64,000 nt of DNA from Vibrio sonorensis (GCF_001854765.1 NZ_LJJE01000027.1:24855-88854), one strand, 5' to 3'; positions 40,947 to 52,468 are shown, counted from the first letter of the stretch. Program-made: numbers and translations. Notes: generated by a model from the sequence alone, not told the origin.

Positions 40947-42416
40947 CTACATCATTACGACGTCAAACTGCTCTTGGATATAAAGTGGTTCCGCTTGAAT
41001 TCGAACTTCTTTTCCAATAAAGACTTCTAATTCAGCCAACGCGTGAGACTCTTCACCTTGCAGAGTATCAGCCACTGCTGGTGAGGCATATACCACAAAC
41101 TTATCTGCGTCATACGCACGGTTAACTCGGGTAATTTCTCGCAGAATTTCGTAGCACACACTCTCCACGGTCTTCACACTTCCACGTCCTTCACAAGTTG
41201 GACAAGTAGAACAGAGAATATGTTCAATGCTTTCGCGAGTTCGTTTGCGAGTCATCTCAACTAAACCGAGCTGAGTGAACCCATTGATGTTGGTTTTTAC
41301 CCTATCTTTATCCAATGCCGCCTCAAGCGAAGAGAGCACTCGATTCCGGTGTTCATCTGAAGACATATCGATAAAGTCGATAATAATAATCCCACCAAGG
41401 TTTCTCAGTCTGAGCTGGCGAGCTATCGCTTGGGTAGCTTCGATATTGGTATTAAAAATTGTCTCTTCGAGATTGCGGCGGCCAACAAAAGCCCCGGTAT
41501 TGATATCAACAGTCGTCATGGCTTCGGTTTGATCAATAATCAAATAGCCACCAGACTTGAGGTCAACCTTTCTCTCTAGCGAGCGCTGTATTTCATTCTC
41601 GGTGTCATACATATCGAAGATGGGTTTGTCACCTTCGTATAGATCTAACTTTTCCGTTAATTCAGGTACATACTCAGAGGTGAACTCCGCGAGATTTTCA
41701 TACTCTAGTCTTGAATCGACCAAGATCTTAGTCAGCTCTGTACCGACAAAGTCTCGAAGAATTCGTTGAGATAAACCGAGTTCGCCGTAGAGCGTAGAGC
41801 GTGTTTTGTATTTCGCTTTGCGGTCCATTACTTTTGACCAAAGTCGCTTTAAAAACGCGGCATCTTGAGAAAGCTCTTTTTCATCCGCACCTTCCGCTGC
41901 GGTTCGGATAATAAAGCCACCGTTCTCATCGCAGTAGTGAGCAACGACTTTCTTTAGCCTTTCGCGCTCCACTTCACTTTCGATACGTTGAGAAACGCCA
42001 ACGTGACTCGCACCCGGCATAAAGACTAGGTAACGCGAAGGCAAAGTAATATCTGTGGTCAAGCGAGCACCTTTTGTTCCAAGTGGATCTTTGACCACTT
42101 GAACGACAATATCTTGCCCTTGCCTAACCAACTCAGAAATATCCCTCACTTGGAACTGCTGTTTTTCATTCTCGGCGACACACTCGGTGTGAGGAACGAT
42201 GTCTGAAGCGTGTAAAAACGCCGCTTTTTCTAAACCAATATCAACGAATGCAGCCTGCATTCCAGGTAAAACTCGGCTCACTTTACCTTTGTAGATGTTA
42301 CCGACAATTCCGCGCTTCGCTTCGCGTTCTACGTGTATTTCCTGAAGAGCTCCCCCTTCGATCATCGCAACTCTAGTTTCGCTTGGCGTTACGTTGATCA
42401 GCAATTCAGCACTCAT
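40947..42416 (-). CDS. rng: Ribonuclease G
   Basis: Endoribonuclease that trims the 5' end of 16S rRNA and some mRNAs. 489 aa. Contains the S1 RNA-binding domain (about 38-125, IYKGKVSRVLPGMQAAFVDIG region), a 5'-sensor and the DNase-I-like catalytic part with TVDINTGAFVG and IIIDFIDM aspartates, and the zinc-link cysteines CPTC near 415. GAGGTG precedes the ATG. Between maf and yhdP as in E. coli. Confidence 0.97.
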   Translation of the reverse strand: MSAELLINVTPSETRVAMIEGGALQEIHVEREAKRGIVGNIYKGKVSRVLPGMQAAFVDIGLEKAAFLHASDIVPHTECVAENEKQQFQVRDISELVRQGQDIVVQVVKDPLGTKGARLTTDITLPSRYLVFMPGASHVGVSQRIESEVERERLKKVVAHYCDENGGFIIRTAAEGADEKELSQDAAFLKRLWSKVMDRKAKYKTRSTLYGELGLSQRILRDFVGTELTKILVDSRLEYENLAEFTSEYVPELTEKLDLYEGDKPIFDMYDTENEIQRSLERKVDLKSGGYLIIDQTEAMTTVDINTGAFVGRRNLEETIFNTNIEATQAIARQLRLRNLGGIIIIDFIDMSSDEHRNRVLSSLEAALDKDRVKTNINGFTQLGLVEMTRKRTRESIEHILCSTCPTCEGRGSVKTVESVCYEILREITRVNRAYDADKFVVYASPAVADTLQGEESHALAELEVFIGKEVRIQAEPLYIQEQFDVVMM

Positions 42417-42436
42417 GGCGCACCTCGTTTAAAAAT

Positions 42437-42994
42437 CTATAAAAATCGTTTTAAAAGCTGATCCGTTTCATACAAGGGCAGACCGACCACAGCGTGATAA
42501 CTGCCTTCGATACGGGTGACAAAACGCCCACCAATCCCTTGTATTCCATAACTGCCAGCTTTATCGCATGGTTCCCCTGTCTGCCAGTAGGCTTCTATTT
42601 CTTGTTCGTCTAAGGGTTTGAACCACACTTTTGTATCTATTACTTGCGTTTCCTTACTTTGTTTAGAAACCACACTTACTGCGGTAATCACTTGATGCTC
42701 TCTTCCCGAGAGCTTGCTGAGCATAACTTTGCAATGCTCCAAATTATCTGGTTTTTCTAATACTTCTTCATCTACTACCACTATAGTATCTGAGCCCAAA
42801 ACTACCGAGTCAGGTTGTTGCTGCAATCCGGCCAACGCTTTGTCTAGCGAAAGACGGGCAACATAGTCCCGTGCACTTTCAACGTCTTGTTTCTGCTCTT
42901 CTACATCGGTTTTACAAACGGTAAACGGATAACCAAGTTGCTCTAATAACTCTTTGCGTCTTGGTGAGCCAGAGGCGAGAAGTAGTTTTTTCAT
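42437..42994 (-). CDS. maf: Maf family nucleoside triphosphate pyrophosphatase
   Basis: House-cleaning enzyme hydrolysing dTTP/UTP or modified nucleotides (YhdE type). 185 aa. N-terminal LASGSPRRKELLEQLG (6-21), the middle GSDTIVVVDEEVLEKP with catalytic Asp, and C-terminal GGRFVTRIEGSYHAVVGLP fit the family. Between mreD and rng, the conserved order. Confidence 0.95.
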   Translation of the reverse strand: MKKLLLASGSPRRKELLEQLGYPFTVCKTDVEEQKQDVESARDYVARLSLDKALAGLQQQPDSVVLGSDTIVVVDEEVLEKPDNLEHCKVMLSKLSGREHQVITAVSVVSKQSKETQVIDTKVWFKPLDEQEIEAYWQTGEPCDKAGSYGIQGIGGRFVTRIEGSYHAVVGLPLYETDQLLKRFL

Positions 42995-43000
42995 TGTTGT

Positions 43001-43489
43001 TTACCTCACATGCCAGTGACGTCTAAATCGACGCATCAACAGGAATAACCACGGCCACAATATACAATTTATCAAACCGCTCCAAAGTGACATGGGATTA
43101 AAAGTAACATCTCGTATTAAGTATTCGCCAAAAAAGATCAATCCGTCGAGCACTATGGATAACATGCCGATAAAGGTTGCCTGTTGCCACAGCGCCATAT
43201 TGCGTAGAACGAGAAAGTTTAAAGCCACCAGATAGATAACTAATGACATCATCATCCCACGAATACCTAATGTGGAACCTATAAGTAGATCCCATAACAG
43301 CCCGAGTATTAACGCCGTTCCTACATTCACTCTATGCGGTAAAGCTAAAACCCAGTAGCAAGTGACAAGGAGCAGCCAAGAAGGTCTGAGTAAATCGAGA
43401 AAACCTGGCCAAGGGATAGTCTGAAGAATAAGGGCAATCAAAAACGATCCCCAAATTACCGTTCTACCATGCATCACACTATTGCCCAC
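43001..43489 (-). CDS. mreD: Rod shape-determining protein MreD
   Basis: Inner-membrane component of the elongasome. 162 aa with five hydrophobic segments. The conserved LPHRVNVGTALILGLLWDL and GLINCILWPWLFLLMR are visible. GTG 43489 is the likely start, seven bases after AGGAAG, and overlaps the end of mreC by 11 bases. Confidence 0.94.
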   Translation of the reverse strand: MGNSVMHGRTVIWGSFLIALILQTIPWPGFLDLLRPSWLLLVTCYWVLALPHRVNVGTALILGLLWDLLIGSTLGIRGMMMSLVIYLVALNFLVLRNMALWQQATFIGMLSIVLDGLIFFGEYLIRDVTFNPMSLWSGLINCILWPWLFLLMRRFRRHWHVR

Positions 43490-44369
43490 TGCTTGCTTCC
43501 TCTTCTTCTAACTTTTCAGGTGAAGCCATCATTACTTTTTCTTGGCGGCTATCATTTGGCCAAATTAGCAGCAGGTAGCGCAGACGTTCAAAATCCACCA
43601 CTGGATCTGCTTCGATTAAAGCGAATTCACGTCGACTATCGCGTTCCACCACTGTGATATGAGCAACCGGATAACCTTCTGGATAAAGACCGCCTAACCC
43701 AGACGTCACAAGTAGGTCGCCTTCTTGGATGTCGGTACTGATGGGTATGTGCTCTAGATGAATGGTATCAATTTGCCCATTGCCTGATGCAATAACGCGA
43801 ATGTCATTGCGAATCACCTGAACAGGAATCGCACTGTTGCTATCTGTCAGGAGTAATACGCGGCTATTGTGGGCCGATACAAAGGTCACTTGCCCGACAA
43901 TACCGTTTTCATTGGCAACGGGTTGGCCTACATAGACCCCATCAACATGACCTTTATCAATCACCACGTGATGACGATACGGCGAGCTATCGACGCCCAT
44001 CACCTCAGCGACCACCTTCTTTTCATCGCGAACAAAATTGGAACCCAGTAACTTTCTCAAGCGTTGGTTTTCTTCGCGGTACTGATCCAGAAGTAAAAGA
44101 TCATTTTTGAGTTTGAGTACTTCTCGCTTCAAATTGTGGCTTGATTCCATCAACTCTTGCCGAGAGTTAAAACTTTCGTAAAAACCATCAAACATGGTTC
44201 TTGGAAGATCAGCTAAGTACTGAATAGGTGACACCAAGCTATTCAGCAAATATCGAACCTGAGCGAATGCGCCTAAACGACTATCAGCCAGCATGAGGCT
44301 GGCTGATAAGATCACAGCAAAAAACAGACGTAGTTGTAACGAAGGTCCTCGGCCAAAAATCGGCTTCAT
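43479..44369 (-). CDS. mreC: Rod shape-determining protein MreC
   Basis: Bitopic membrane protein linking MreB to the periplasmic wall-synthesis enzymes. 296 aa: short cytosolic start, one membrane segment (about 13-30), a coiled coil (about 62-105), then the two beta-barrel-like periplasmic domains with VMGVDSSPYRHHVVIDKG and VTSGLGGLYPEGYPVA. Confidence 0.96.
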   Translation of the reverse strand: MKPIFGRGPSLQLRLFFAVILSASLMLADSRLGAFAQVRYLLNSLVSPIQYLADLPRTMFDGFYESFNSRQELMESSHNLKREVLKLKNDLLLLDQYREENQRLRKLLGSNFVRDEKKVVAEVMGVDSSPYRHHVVIDKGHVDGVYVGQPVANENGIVGQVTFVSAHNSRVLLLTDSNSAIPVQVIRNDIRVIASGNGQIDTIHLEHIPISTDIQEGDLLVTSGLGGLYPEGYPVAHITVVERDSRREFALIEADPVVDFERLRYLLLIWPNDSRQEKVMMASPEKLEEEEASSGQ

Positions 44370-44426
44370 AAACGTGAGTTCCCTTTAATATCGGAATCTC
44401 TGAGCAAAACTAGCTCAGAGTTCTGA

Positions 44427-45550
<1,124 letters not shown>

Positions 45551-45621
45551 GTCATCCAAACATGAACTGAAATCTGTAATTTCTAACAGTTTCCTTACTT
45601 AACTCTCGAAATTATCAGAAA

Positions 45622-48610
45622 TCACTGGCCAAAAATGCCAGATTCGCCGCGGAAAATTACTTTGTCGTTTCCACGGAAAATGCCAAAAGTAATCACTGCT
45701 GAAGGATCTTCGTCACCGAGATCACGCCAATTGTAACGCAACCAAGGTTGATCACTATGACTATTGGAGCAGGTCACACCACTAGGCGCAGAAGTATCAA
45801 GCCTCATCCAAAATCTGATTTGCTCTCGAAAATTGGCCGTACCATCTGCCACGGCAACCAAAGCTTTTTTATTGGTACCACTCCAAACGGGTTGACCTTT
45901 AGTTACCGCATTCGACTCTTGGCTGACGGCTCCTGCCGCATTCATGGTTGATAACTTGGCATTAGAGGTCCCCCCAGATGGCCAAATCGTTTCTTTACAC
46001 ACATGTACGATTTCTGTAGAGACTTTGGAGTTGTTGTCTATGTCGCTCAATACAAACGTATTTCCGTTCCAATACTCAATTCTTAGCGGGACATTAAAAG
46101 TCGTACCGCTGTTTCCACCTACACTGTCTAAGACCATACGACCATAGATGGCTGGCGGTTGAGTTGGAAAATCTTGCGTGGTTTCCACCGCCGTTGCTGA
46201 AAAAGAGGCTTCTCTATCCACACTACTCGATCCTTTAACCATTTTTAAACCAAACTCTGTCGCGGTTCCACTTAATGCATTAAAAGGCCCATTAGGCACA
46301 CTCTTTAACGGAGTAGCGCTTGGGTTTGGGTAATGCCGCTTAAGCGTGCTCTCGTCGTCGTCGAGTTTCCAGATGGATATAGGGTTTGCGACACTTTTTG
46401 CCCCCCAAGCGCCATTCAAAGGATAAGGGGGAGACGTCGATATGGTTAACACCAATTCATTAGCAATGTTGTCATCTTGCTTGACATTGAAACTGGCTTG
46501 ATAGCTTGGTGCAAAACCGTGGTAATTTTTAACAGGGTTATCGTCGAGATTAAAAGCACCAACCTCAATTAAAGCTTGCTTATAAGGTTGCTCCAGGTAT
46601 GTCGTTTCTTGCCCATCCGGCGGTTCCCAAGTGGACTCGTTAATCGTGAAATAGGCTGGGTAGAAGCGTCCAACACTTCGTTCACTTGGCATGATTGCCA
46701 CCATATAGCCCGACGACTTCGTCTCTGCAATCACGTTTATACTGCCTACTTCATCCCACTTAAGTTGAGTAAACTGATGTTTTTTATTGCCATCTACATC
46801 CGTATTTTCTCTTTTTAACTCACTTCCACTGACATTCGAGAAATTACCTTTCTCCCCACCACTTGGAGAGTGGACTTCATGGTCTAGTTTCACTTCATAC
46901 GCAGAGGCACCTGCCAAAGATGGATTATTGAGGGGAGCGACACATTCCGATTCAGTAATTATGACTCGACCATCTTGGACAGTCGCCCCTGATTGGTATG
47001 CGATAGGATAAACTTGCAAATCAAACTCTGATGAAGCAGCTTTATAGGCAGCACCACTTGAGGAAGTTCCTGTAATGGTATCTCCACTACAAATAGCAAA
47101 AGTCCAAGGCCGGCTTTCTACGGCAAAAGTGCCCAATATATCTTGGCTTTGACCTGATGGGCAGCCTTGCACTCCGCTCAATGCATCACATGAAATTGTG
47201 TCTTTAAAACTTCCCGTAAACTTGCCGGTTTCATCAAAACGAATGGTAGCGGAGGGGTCTTGTCCGTTACTAATACTGGTACTAAAGTCCAATAGTCCAT
47301 TATATATCCCGGCACTTGGAATGAATCCGGAGATGGTAACGTCACCTTCATCAAAACTCTTACTATAGTTCAACGCAATGGGCTTATCCGTTGCGTCACA
47401 AGCTAAAGCTTTGACATTGACGGTTTGCGCCTGCCCTGCCACTAGCGGAATGGTACTGCCGTTGTTAACTTCGAACTTTAAGGGAACAAACACAAAGTCA
47501 CTGGTATCAGTCACGGAGCTATCCGTGTCCAGTGTTGCCTTTACTGATATCGTTTCATAAACATTATCTGATTTACTATTTAGCTATATTCGAAGCGCCC
47601 ATTGGTGGTGTTGAAACTACCGCCACTCACGGAAAGTTTATTGGTAGAGACTTCTGAAAAAGTAATGGTCGCCCCATCAACATCGTAAAGCCTTTCACCG
47701 TCACTGTTGTAAGGTACGACATAGAAAGGTCTGTTGTTTTCGCAGGTTAGATGAAAGTTTTGTGGTTCTATTTTTAGTGACGCAATATCCGTCGACGGGG
47801 CATCACAAGAAAAGTCGCCATAGTGTTGAATAACATTGGTGTTACCTGTCACTTGAATGCTATAAGCCGTTACTCCGCCGGTAAAAGTATTCTTGTTACC
47901 TTCAATGGCGAAGCCCCCTGGTTGGTTGCTTCGTCACTAATATAGATAAATCCATTGACGATGACATTGTTAACATCATCCAGTCGGACAAAAGAGTCTT
48001 CACCGTGGCCTAACAGCAGTAAGTTATTAGGTGTGTTATTCATATTTAACTTAATATTATTTTCTTTAAAAAAGATTTTGTTAAAATGAATTTCTACAGG
48101 CCCTTCAACTTCTAGCCGCGCTCCGACCGCATCAAAGTTAAGTTCATTGACATAATAAACGCCGCTGCCCAATGTTAATACCGCTTGGTTTTTGGCAATT
48201 TTTAAGTCTTTATAGTAACCAGCACTAATAGAGCACGCTGACTTTGAACATTCGTAGTCATTCCCTCTATCAGAGAGTTCTGGAAGATTAAACGGAAAAC
48301 CGGGGTAGGTAATGGTTCTGTCGACTAAACAGTCTTGTTTAGGGTCGGTGGGGTATTCACATTGAAACTCGCCTTCGTTGCTTAGAAATGACAGTGCTTG
48401 CCCATCTTTGGGCACTCTTATTACGTTTTTTGAGTTGCCGGAAAGCAATAATCGACCATCATAAACGACGCCGTTGCTGTAAGCATTGGTTTGAGCAACC
48501 GTAGGCACGTACTGGCAGATTTTTGCGTTCAACTCTGACTGAGTGAGCGCGTATGACATTGTTGGAAAAACACTCATGACAATGAGAACAAATAACTTAT
48601 ACAGCCTCAT
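45622..48610 (-). CDS. mshQ: MSHA biogenesis protein MshQ (frameshifted twice in this sequence)
   Basis: Large exported protein closing the MSHA locus; possibly a pilus-tip or surface-associated component. The signal peptide is about 1-21 (LFVLIVMSVFPTMSYA). Three frames make one gene: breaks at about 47914-47918 (a C-run that needs one more C so that the minus strand reads N-Q-G-G-F-A-I-E-G-N) and about 47583 (AGCTAAAT to AGCCTAAAT, reading F-E-Y-S-L-N-S-K). Restored length 996 aa. The C-terminal third with AFNLDDNPVKNYHGFAP and WLRYNWRD matches the domain usually found at MshQ C-termini (DUF6701, from recall). Confidence 0.85.
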
Positions 48611-48612
48611 AT

Positions 48613-49029
48613 CTACTCCCTAAGCCATAGCTCTTGACTGCGCTGAACTAAGTTAATGCCTACACCGCATGTCGCCGTCGAAACCAACTTGAACAGCTGT
48701 TGCCCCTCGAGTTCTCCGTCCAGTTTAGTACAACTGATTTCTACTGGCTGACAGGTTACGGTAGATGGCATACCTACCTCAGCCCCATTTACCGATGTAC
48801 AGTAACTCTCTACGTTAGAATCCGTTGAAAGTGGATACATCTGTGTTAGTACCCATTCGTTGGCGGAATGGGCCTGTAACCACGCTTGTGTACCGATAAG
48901 CTCACGGGTCAGATTATCGGTATTCGACCAGCTAATACGGTTAAGTGTCGATGCTAAAAATCCCATCACCACAAGAACAAAGATCACAACCACAAACAGG
49001 TTTCCATTTTGCTTTCTTCTATGGGACAT
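48613..49029 (-). CDS. mshP: MSHA biogenesis protein MshP
   Basis: 138-aa minor pilin-like protein, PilX-type. One N-terminal hydrophobic segment (about 11-30, LFVVVIFVLVVMGFLAS) preceded by a basic leader MSHRRKQNGN without the classic FTLIE sequence. Its ATG overlaps the end of mshO by 11 bases. Two cysteine pairs in the C-terminal half suggest disulfides. Confidence 0.88.
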   Translation of the reverse strand: MSHRRKQNGNLFVVVIFVLVVMGFLASTLNRISWSNTDNLTRELIGTQAWLQAHSANEWVLTQMYPLSTDSNVESYCTSVNGAEVGMPSTVTCQPVEISCTKLDGELEGQQLFKLVSTATCGVGINLVQRSQELWLRE

Positions 49030-49726
49030 TTAGCACCTGCACATCTTGACTATATCGCGTCGATTCACCGTTTTGCTCAAAAGTTAGATCCAAATGCACC
49101 AACCCACCCCTTTGCAGCGTCGCACTCAAATAACTCATGGCACCATTGGTTATGCTATCGGCGACAATAACATCGTTTCGCGTCATCAACCCATTACTGG
49201 TATTGAGGCAGTACCTAACCCCTCCAGAAGGGTCGTAAATGTAATGTCTTTTTGAAACTGACCCCCCCACTAGACTATTGCCACCATTAGTGATGGTATA
49301 CACGCCTCCCGACACCGCAAGAGAATCCAGATCGTACACATTATTTGATGTAGTCAGTTCACTGGTGGGGTTAATAATCAATTTGTGTGTCGACAAAGCG
49401 GAAGATGTAACGCCCGATTGACCAACAACAAAGGACAAATCTGAACCGGAAACAGAGTAAAAGCCACTGTATTTAATCGAATAAAATCCAATGCATTTCT
49501 CGCTACCTGAAGTCGTGTTGGTAAATACGTTTGGGACGGCATGCCTCACTTCTCGAGCCATTTTTTCAATGACAAACTTGGCTTGCATTTGTAGGCGCAG
49601 GCGGTCAACAGTATCAGCGTAACCTTTGGCTCCCAGCTGCACAAAGCCAGCAATGCCTAACACTAATATGCTACCTACAATCAGTGTTAACACCATTTCC
49701 ACAAGAGTAAAACCACGATGATTCAT
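49019..49726 (-). CDS. mshO: MSHA minor pilin MshO
   Basis: Type IV minor prepilin, PilW-like. 235 aa from ATG 49726, which shares one base with the mshD stop (TGATG). The prepilin peptidase site is G5 followed by FTLVEMVLTLIVGSILVLG with Glu at mature position 5. Two cysteines lie in the C-terminal domain. Confidence 0.92.
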   Translation of the reverse strand: MNHRGFTLVEMVLTLIVGSILVLGIAGFVQLGAKGYADTVDRLRLQMQAKFVIEKMAREVRHAVPNVFTNTTSGSEKCIGFYSIKYSGFYSVSGSDLSFVVGQSGVTSSALSTHKLIINPTSELTTSNNVYDLDSLAVSGGVYTITNGGNSLVGGSVSKRHYIYDPSGGVRYCLNTSNGLMTRNDVIVADSITNGAMSYLSATLQRGGLVHLDLTFEQNGESTRYSQDVQVLNVP

Positions 49727-50270
49727 CAATAATTCCCCTTATAAGCGCTCAACTTAATCGGGTGTTGATTAGAAGCGGTAATGGTCATCTCCACTTCTTT
49801 AATCGTATGGGTAGCAAATGCGGATGAATAAGTGACTGCAATATCAATTCTAAAATTTGTATAGGTCGTTGAAGACTGTCTTAGCAAGGTATTGAGGTTT
49901 TTACAGCCTCCGGTTCCACCTGGATTCCAACAGCCCAGAAAGTCATCAACGTCATTGTATAGTGTGATGTCTGATTCTTCTGCCCCAAACTCATCTTCTG
50001 GACTGCAAGCTACAGCAGTAATTTCCGGTCTTGTATCACTGCAACGAATCCCCCCGCCATCACTGTATTGCGCACTTTCTCTATCAAACTCCATTGAAAG
50101 GATATGAGTCATTAGGCTCTGACCTAAAGCGGTTGCACGCGATTGATAGTGGGGGTCGCCAGAACGCGCAACTTGAGGAGAGAGAAAGTTGGTAATGGTG
50201 ATCATCGCAATCCCCATCACAACTATAACAATCACGCTTTCTATCAGGTAAAGCCTTTACCATTTCTCAT
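49726..50270 (-). CDS. mshD: MSHA minor pilin MshD (N-terminus frameshifted in this sequence)
   Basis: Type IV minor prepilin, PilV-like. The ATG at 50270 overlaps the mshC stop (ATGA). It reads MRNGKGFT and then hits TGA because ACCTGATAG lacks a C; with ACCCTGATAG it continues L-I-E-S-V-I-V-I-V-V-M-G, the standard prepilin motif with cleavage after G6. The break is at about 50247. The remaining frame to 49726 is intact. Restored length 181 aa. Confidence 0.88.
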
Positions 50271-50791
50271 AGGCAAGCCCCAGCAGAAACATACCCTTGG
50301 GAGTTTATACAAAGACTGCTGCTACTTTGCGTACCGGAAATATTCACGGTTACACCACTGCTAGCGGCATTAAGTGGATTGCCTAAAAGGTCGAACTCTA
50401 CTTGAGTTAAACCGTTAGGCAAAAAAGAAAAACTCACGTCATCTCCTCTTACTCCACTGCTAATACCATCGACATTGGCAAGGCCGCAAGCTTCACTGCT
50501 ACCTACGCAATCAGAGCTAAGATTCAATCGGCTTTTTAGGCAAAGGGCTTTTAGTTCCCGCTGTTTATCGTTGCTCGGGGTGATAGAACAGTAGTTGTAG
50601 AGGTTGGTAACATTGGATTGCATACGACTGACTTGTACTTGTCGAATCACAGAGATCATTTGGTCTTGCAGAGCAAAAGCTGACACGCTGCCTTTCCCCG
50701 TGTATCGGCTAGCAGCGTAAAGAGAAACGATCGCCAACAGTAAAATCACGACGATCAGTTCAACGAGGGTAAATCCTTTATCGTTTTTCAT
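50267..50791 (-). CDS. mshC: MSHA minor pilin MshC
   Basis: 174-aa prepilin with cleavage site G6 followed by FTLVELIVVILLLAIVSLYAA. Four cysteines are present in the globular part, two at the very end. First gene after the mshA terminator. Confidence 0.92.
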   Translation of the reverse strand: MKNDKGFTLVELIVVILLLAIVSLYAASRYTGKGSVSAFALQDQMISVIRQVQVSRMQSNVTNLYNYCSITPSNDKQRELKALCLKSRLNLSSDCVGSSEACGLANVDGISSGVRGDDVSFSFLPNGLTQVEFDLLGNPLNAASSGVTVNISGTQSSSSLCINSQGYVSAGACL

Positions 50792-50809
50792 ACCATATTA
50801 AAATGGATC

Positions 50810-50836
50810 AAAAAGGCCGGTAATACCGGCCTTTTT
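50810..50836 (-). terminator. Terminator between mshA and mshC
   Basis: AAAAAGGCCGGTA..TACCGGCCTTTTT, a perfect stem with T-runs on both sides, directly after the mshA stop. It should stop most transcripts behind the major pilin gene, giving more mshA mRNA than minor pilin mRNA. Confidence 0.85.
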
Positions 50837-50842
50837 AAGTTG

Positions 50843-51319
50843 CTATTGGCAATCCACTACACTGATTTGTGGTGTAGAGCGCACAGCCTCTGACATAACG
50901 TACTGGACATAACAGTTGCTAGTATAATCACTTTCTTTACCCGCAAATGTATACCTAATTGTATAGTTGTTAGGCATGTTACCCGTTACGGGAAGCCACT
51001 CCGCATTTGGGTTTTCTGCGTTTTCAATAGCTTTGCCAATACCATCGGTACTTGCTTCTGGGTAACCTCGGTCTGTCTTAATATTACTACCAGCACCGGA
51101 AACGAGTTGATTAATATCAGGATCTTTTCCATCTAATGCGGCACGAGCATATACAATACTTGCCGCACCTTGCATCGCGCCTTTTAATCCTTCTAAAGTC
51201 GCATTACGCGCATCCGTCTGCAAATTCAAAAAACGCGGTGCTGCCGTGACTGCCAGAATACCTAAAATAACAATCACCACAACCAACTCTATTAGGGTGA
51301 AACCACCTTGTCTTTTCAT
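50843..51319 (-). CDS. mshA: MSHA major pilin subunit MshA
   Basis: 158-aa type IV prepilin: leader MKRQGG, cleavage after G6, then FTLIELVVVIVILGILAVTAAPRFL. Two cysteines in the C-terminal domain (SNCYVQY and the final DCQ) should close the disulfide loop. The pilus is a surface-attachment and biofilm appendage. A TATAAT on the minus strand (about 51340-51345) lies between mshB and mshA and may be an extra promoter. Confidence 0.95.
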   Translation of the reverse strand: MKRQGGFTLIELVVVIVILGILAVTAAPRFLNLQTDARNATLEGLKGAMQGAASIVYARAALDGKDPDINQLVSGAGSNIKTDRGYPEASTDGIGKAIENAENPNAEWLPVTGNMPNNYTIRYTFAGKESDYTSNCYVQYVMSEAVRSTPQISVVDCQ

Positions 51320-51357
51320 AGTTAATTCTCTCTAAGCTCTATAATTATACCTGCAGC

Positions 51358-51930
51358 TTACTGCAAAGTTACCGTCACTCGACCCGTTTTAGCTTCATAG
51401 ACAAACTGGTGCGCTGTACCACCTTCCTGCTGTATGTAAGTACAAGTCGCGTCTGATCCATTAGCTGTTGCTGAGTACTTGATGTTGCTATCGTTCCTCG
51501 CTTCGGTTTCGGTTCCTACAGAAGGTGGGTTTTGCAATAGATTGTTCATCAAATCGACACAAGCTTGATCGTTTAATGCCGAAGGAAAACTACTACCACT
51601 AACCAAACCAAACGGATAACCATCTCTAAATGTGGTATCGCTACCACTGTTTGTCTTAGAGCGCGTTAACCAAAAATCGACCCCATCGTAATTCACTCGA
51701 TTATAAGTTTCGCTGTCTATGGTTTCCGAAGGTCTCGCTTCAGCCTCCCATTGAGCACGTGCTGAAAGCACACCTGTAGCATAGCCCCCCGCTACACCTT
51801 CTATGCTCGCTTTTTTAGCCTCATCAGTAACATCAAGGAAACGCGGTAATGCGGCAACCGCCAATAAACCAACGACTACAATGACGACCACTAACTCAAC
51901 TAAAGAAAATCCCGATTGTCTGCTTTTCAT
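51358..51930 (-). CDS. mshB: MSHA pilin-like protein MshB
   Basis: 190 aa from ATG 51930 (AGGTGAAA upstream; an in-frame ATG at 51960 is less likely). Prepilin cleavage after G7 in MKSRQSG, then FSLVELVVVIVVVGLLAVAALPRFLD, clearly a paralogue of MshA lying next to it. First gene of the structural half of the locus. Confidence 0.92.
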   Translation of the reverse strand: MKSRQSGFSLVELVVVIVVVGLLAVAALPRFLDVTDEAKKASIEGVAGGYATGVLSARAQWEAEARPSETIDSETYNRVNYDGVDFWLTRSKTNSGSDTTFRDGYPFGLVSGSSFPSALNDQACVDLMNNLLQNPPSVGTETEARNDSNIKYSATANGSDATCTYIQQEGGTAHQFVYEAKTGRVTVTLQ

Positions 51931-52008
51931 GTTAATTTCACCTGCTAATCGGTACGGCATATTATACTTAGCTAACCCTTTCTCAGCAAAGGATATATAC
52001 CAATATGA

Positions 52009-52458
52009 TTACTCTGCCTTAAACCCGGCATAAATTGAAAAATTATTGTTTATTAGTTTTAATTTTATTAGAGCTTCATCACCATAATTGTAGTCACATT
52101 GATAATCTTGTCCTACTGAAGTGTTTAAACTCTTTTCTACGCTCAACCCTAACAGCTTATTATCAGGGTAAACTTGATGAAACCACAATTGGCAATCTAG
52201 TTCACTATTTCTATTCAATGCTATAACCCAACCATTGGAAGTAAAAGTCAATCTCTGCCCATCAATATCCAAGGTTTCGGGCTGACCATTTAGCAGCCAC
52301 TCTTGCCGATAAAAGCTGGTTCTTTCTGCTATGCGTTGCTTGGCAAGATCCATCGCGGTGATTAAAGCTTGCCTTTCCATTCTCTGCCAGTGTGAAAACA
52401 TCAAGGCGAGAAGCGTGACCACAACCAGTAACCAGATAAACCAATTGCCCTTACGCAT
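52009..52458 (-). CDS. mshF: MSHA biogenesis protein MshF
   Basis: 149-aa bitopic membrane protein: one N-terminal helix (about 8-24, WLLVVVTLLALMFSHWQ) and a periplasmic domain with two cysteines. Last gene of the secretion half of the locus, 11 bases behind mshG. Assigned by position and by its resemblance to MshF; sequence in this family is weakly conserved. Confidence 0.85.
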   Translation of the reverse strand: MRKGNWFIWLLVVVTLLALMFSHWQRMERQALITAMDLAKQRIAERTSFYRQEWLLNGQPETLDIDGQRLTFTSNGWVIALNRNSELDCQLWFHQVYPDNKLLGLSVEKSLNTSVGQDYQCDYNYGDEALIKLKLINNNFSIYAGFKAE

Positions 52459-52468
52459 CAATCCCTAT

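Noticed and set aside
45622..48610. mshQ region as three separate hypothetical genes
   Set aside because: Only the first part has a signal peptide and ribosome site, and both junctions are repaired by one base each.
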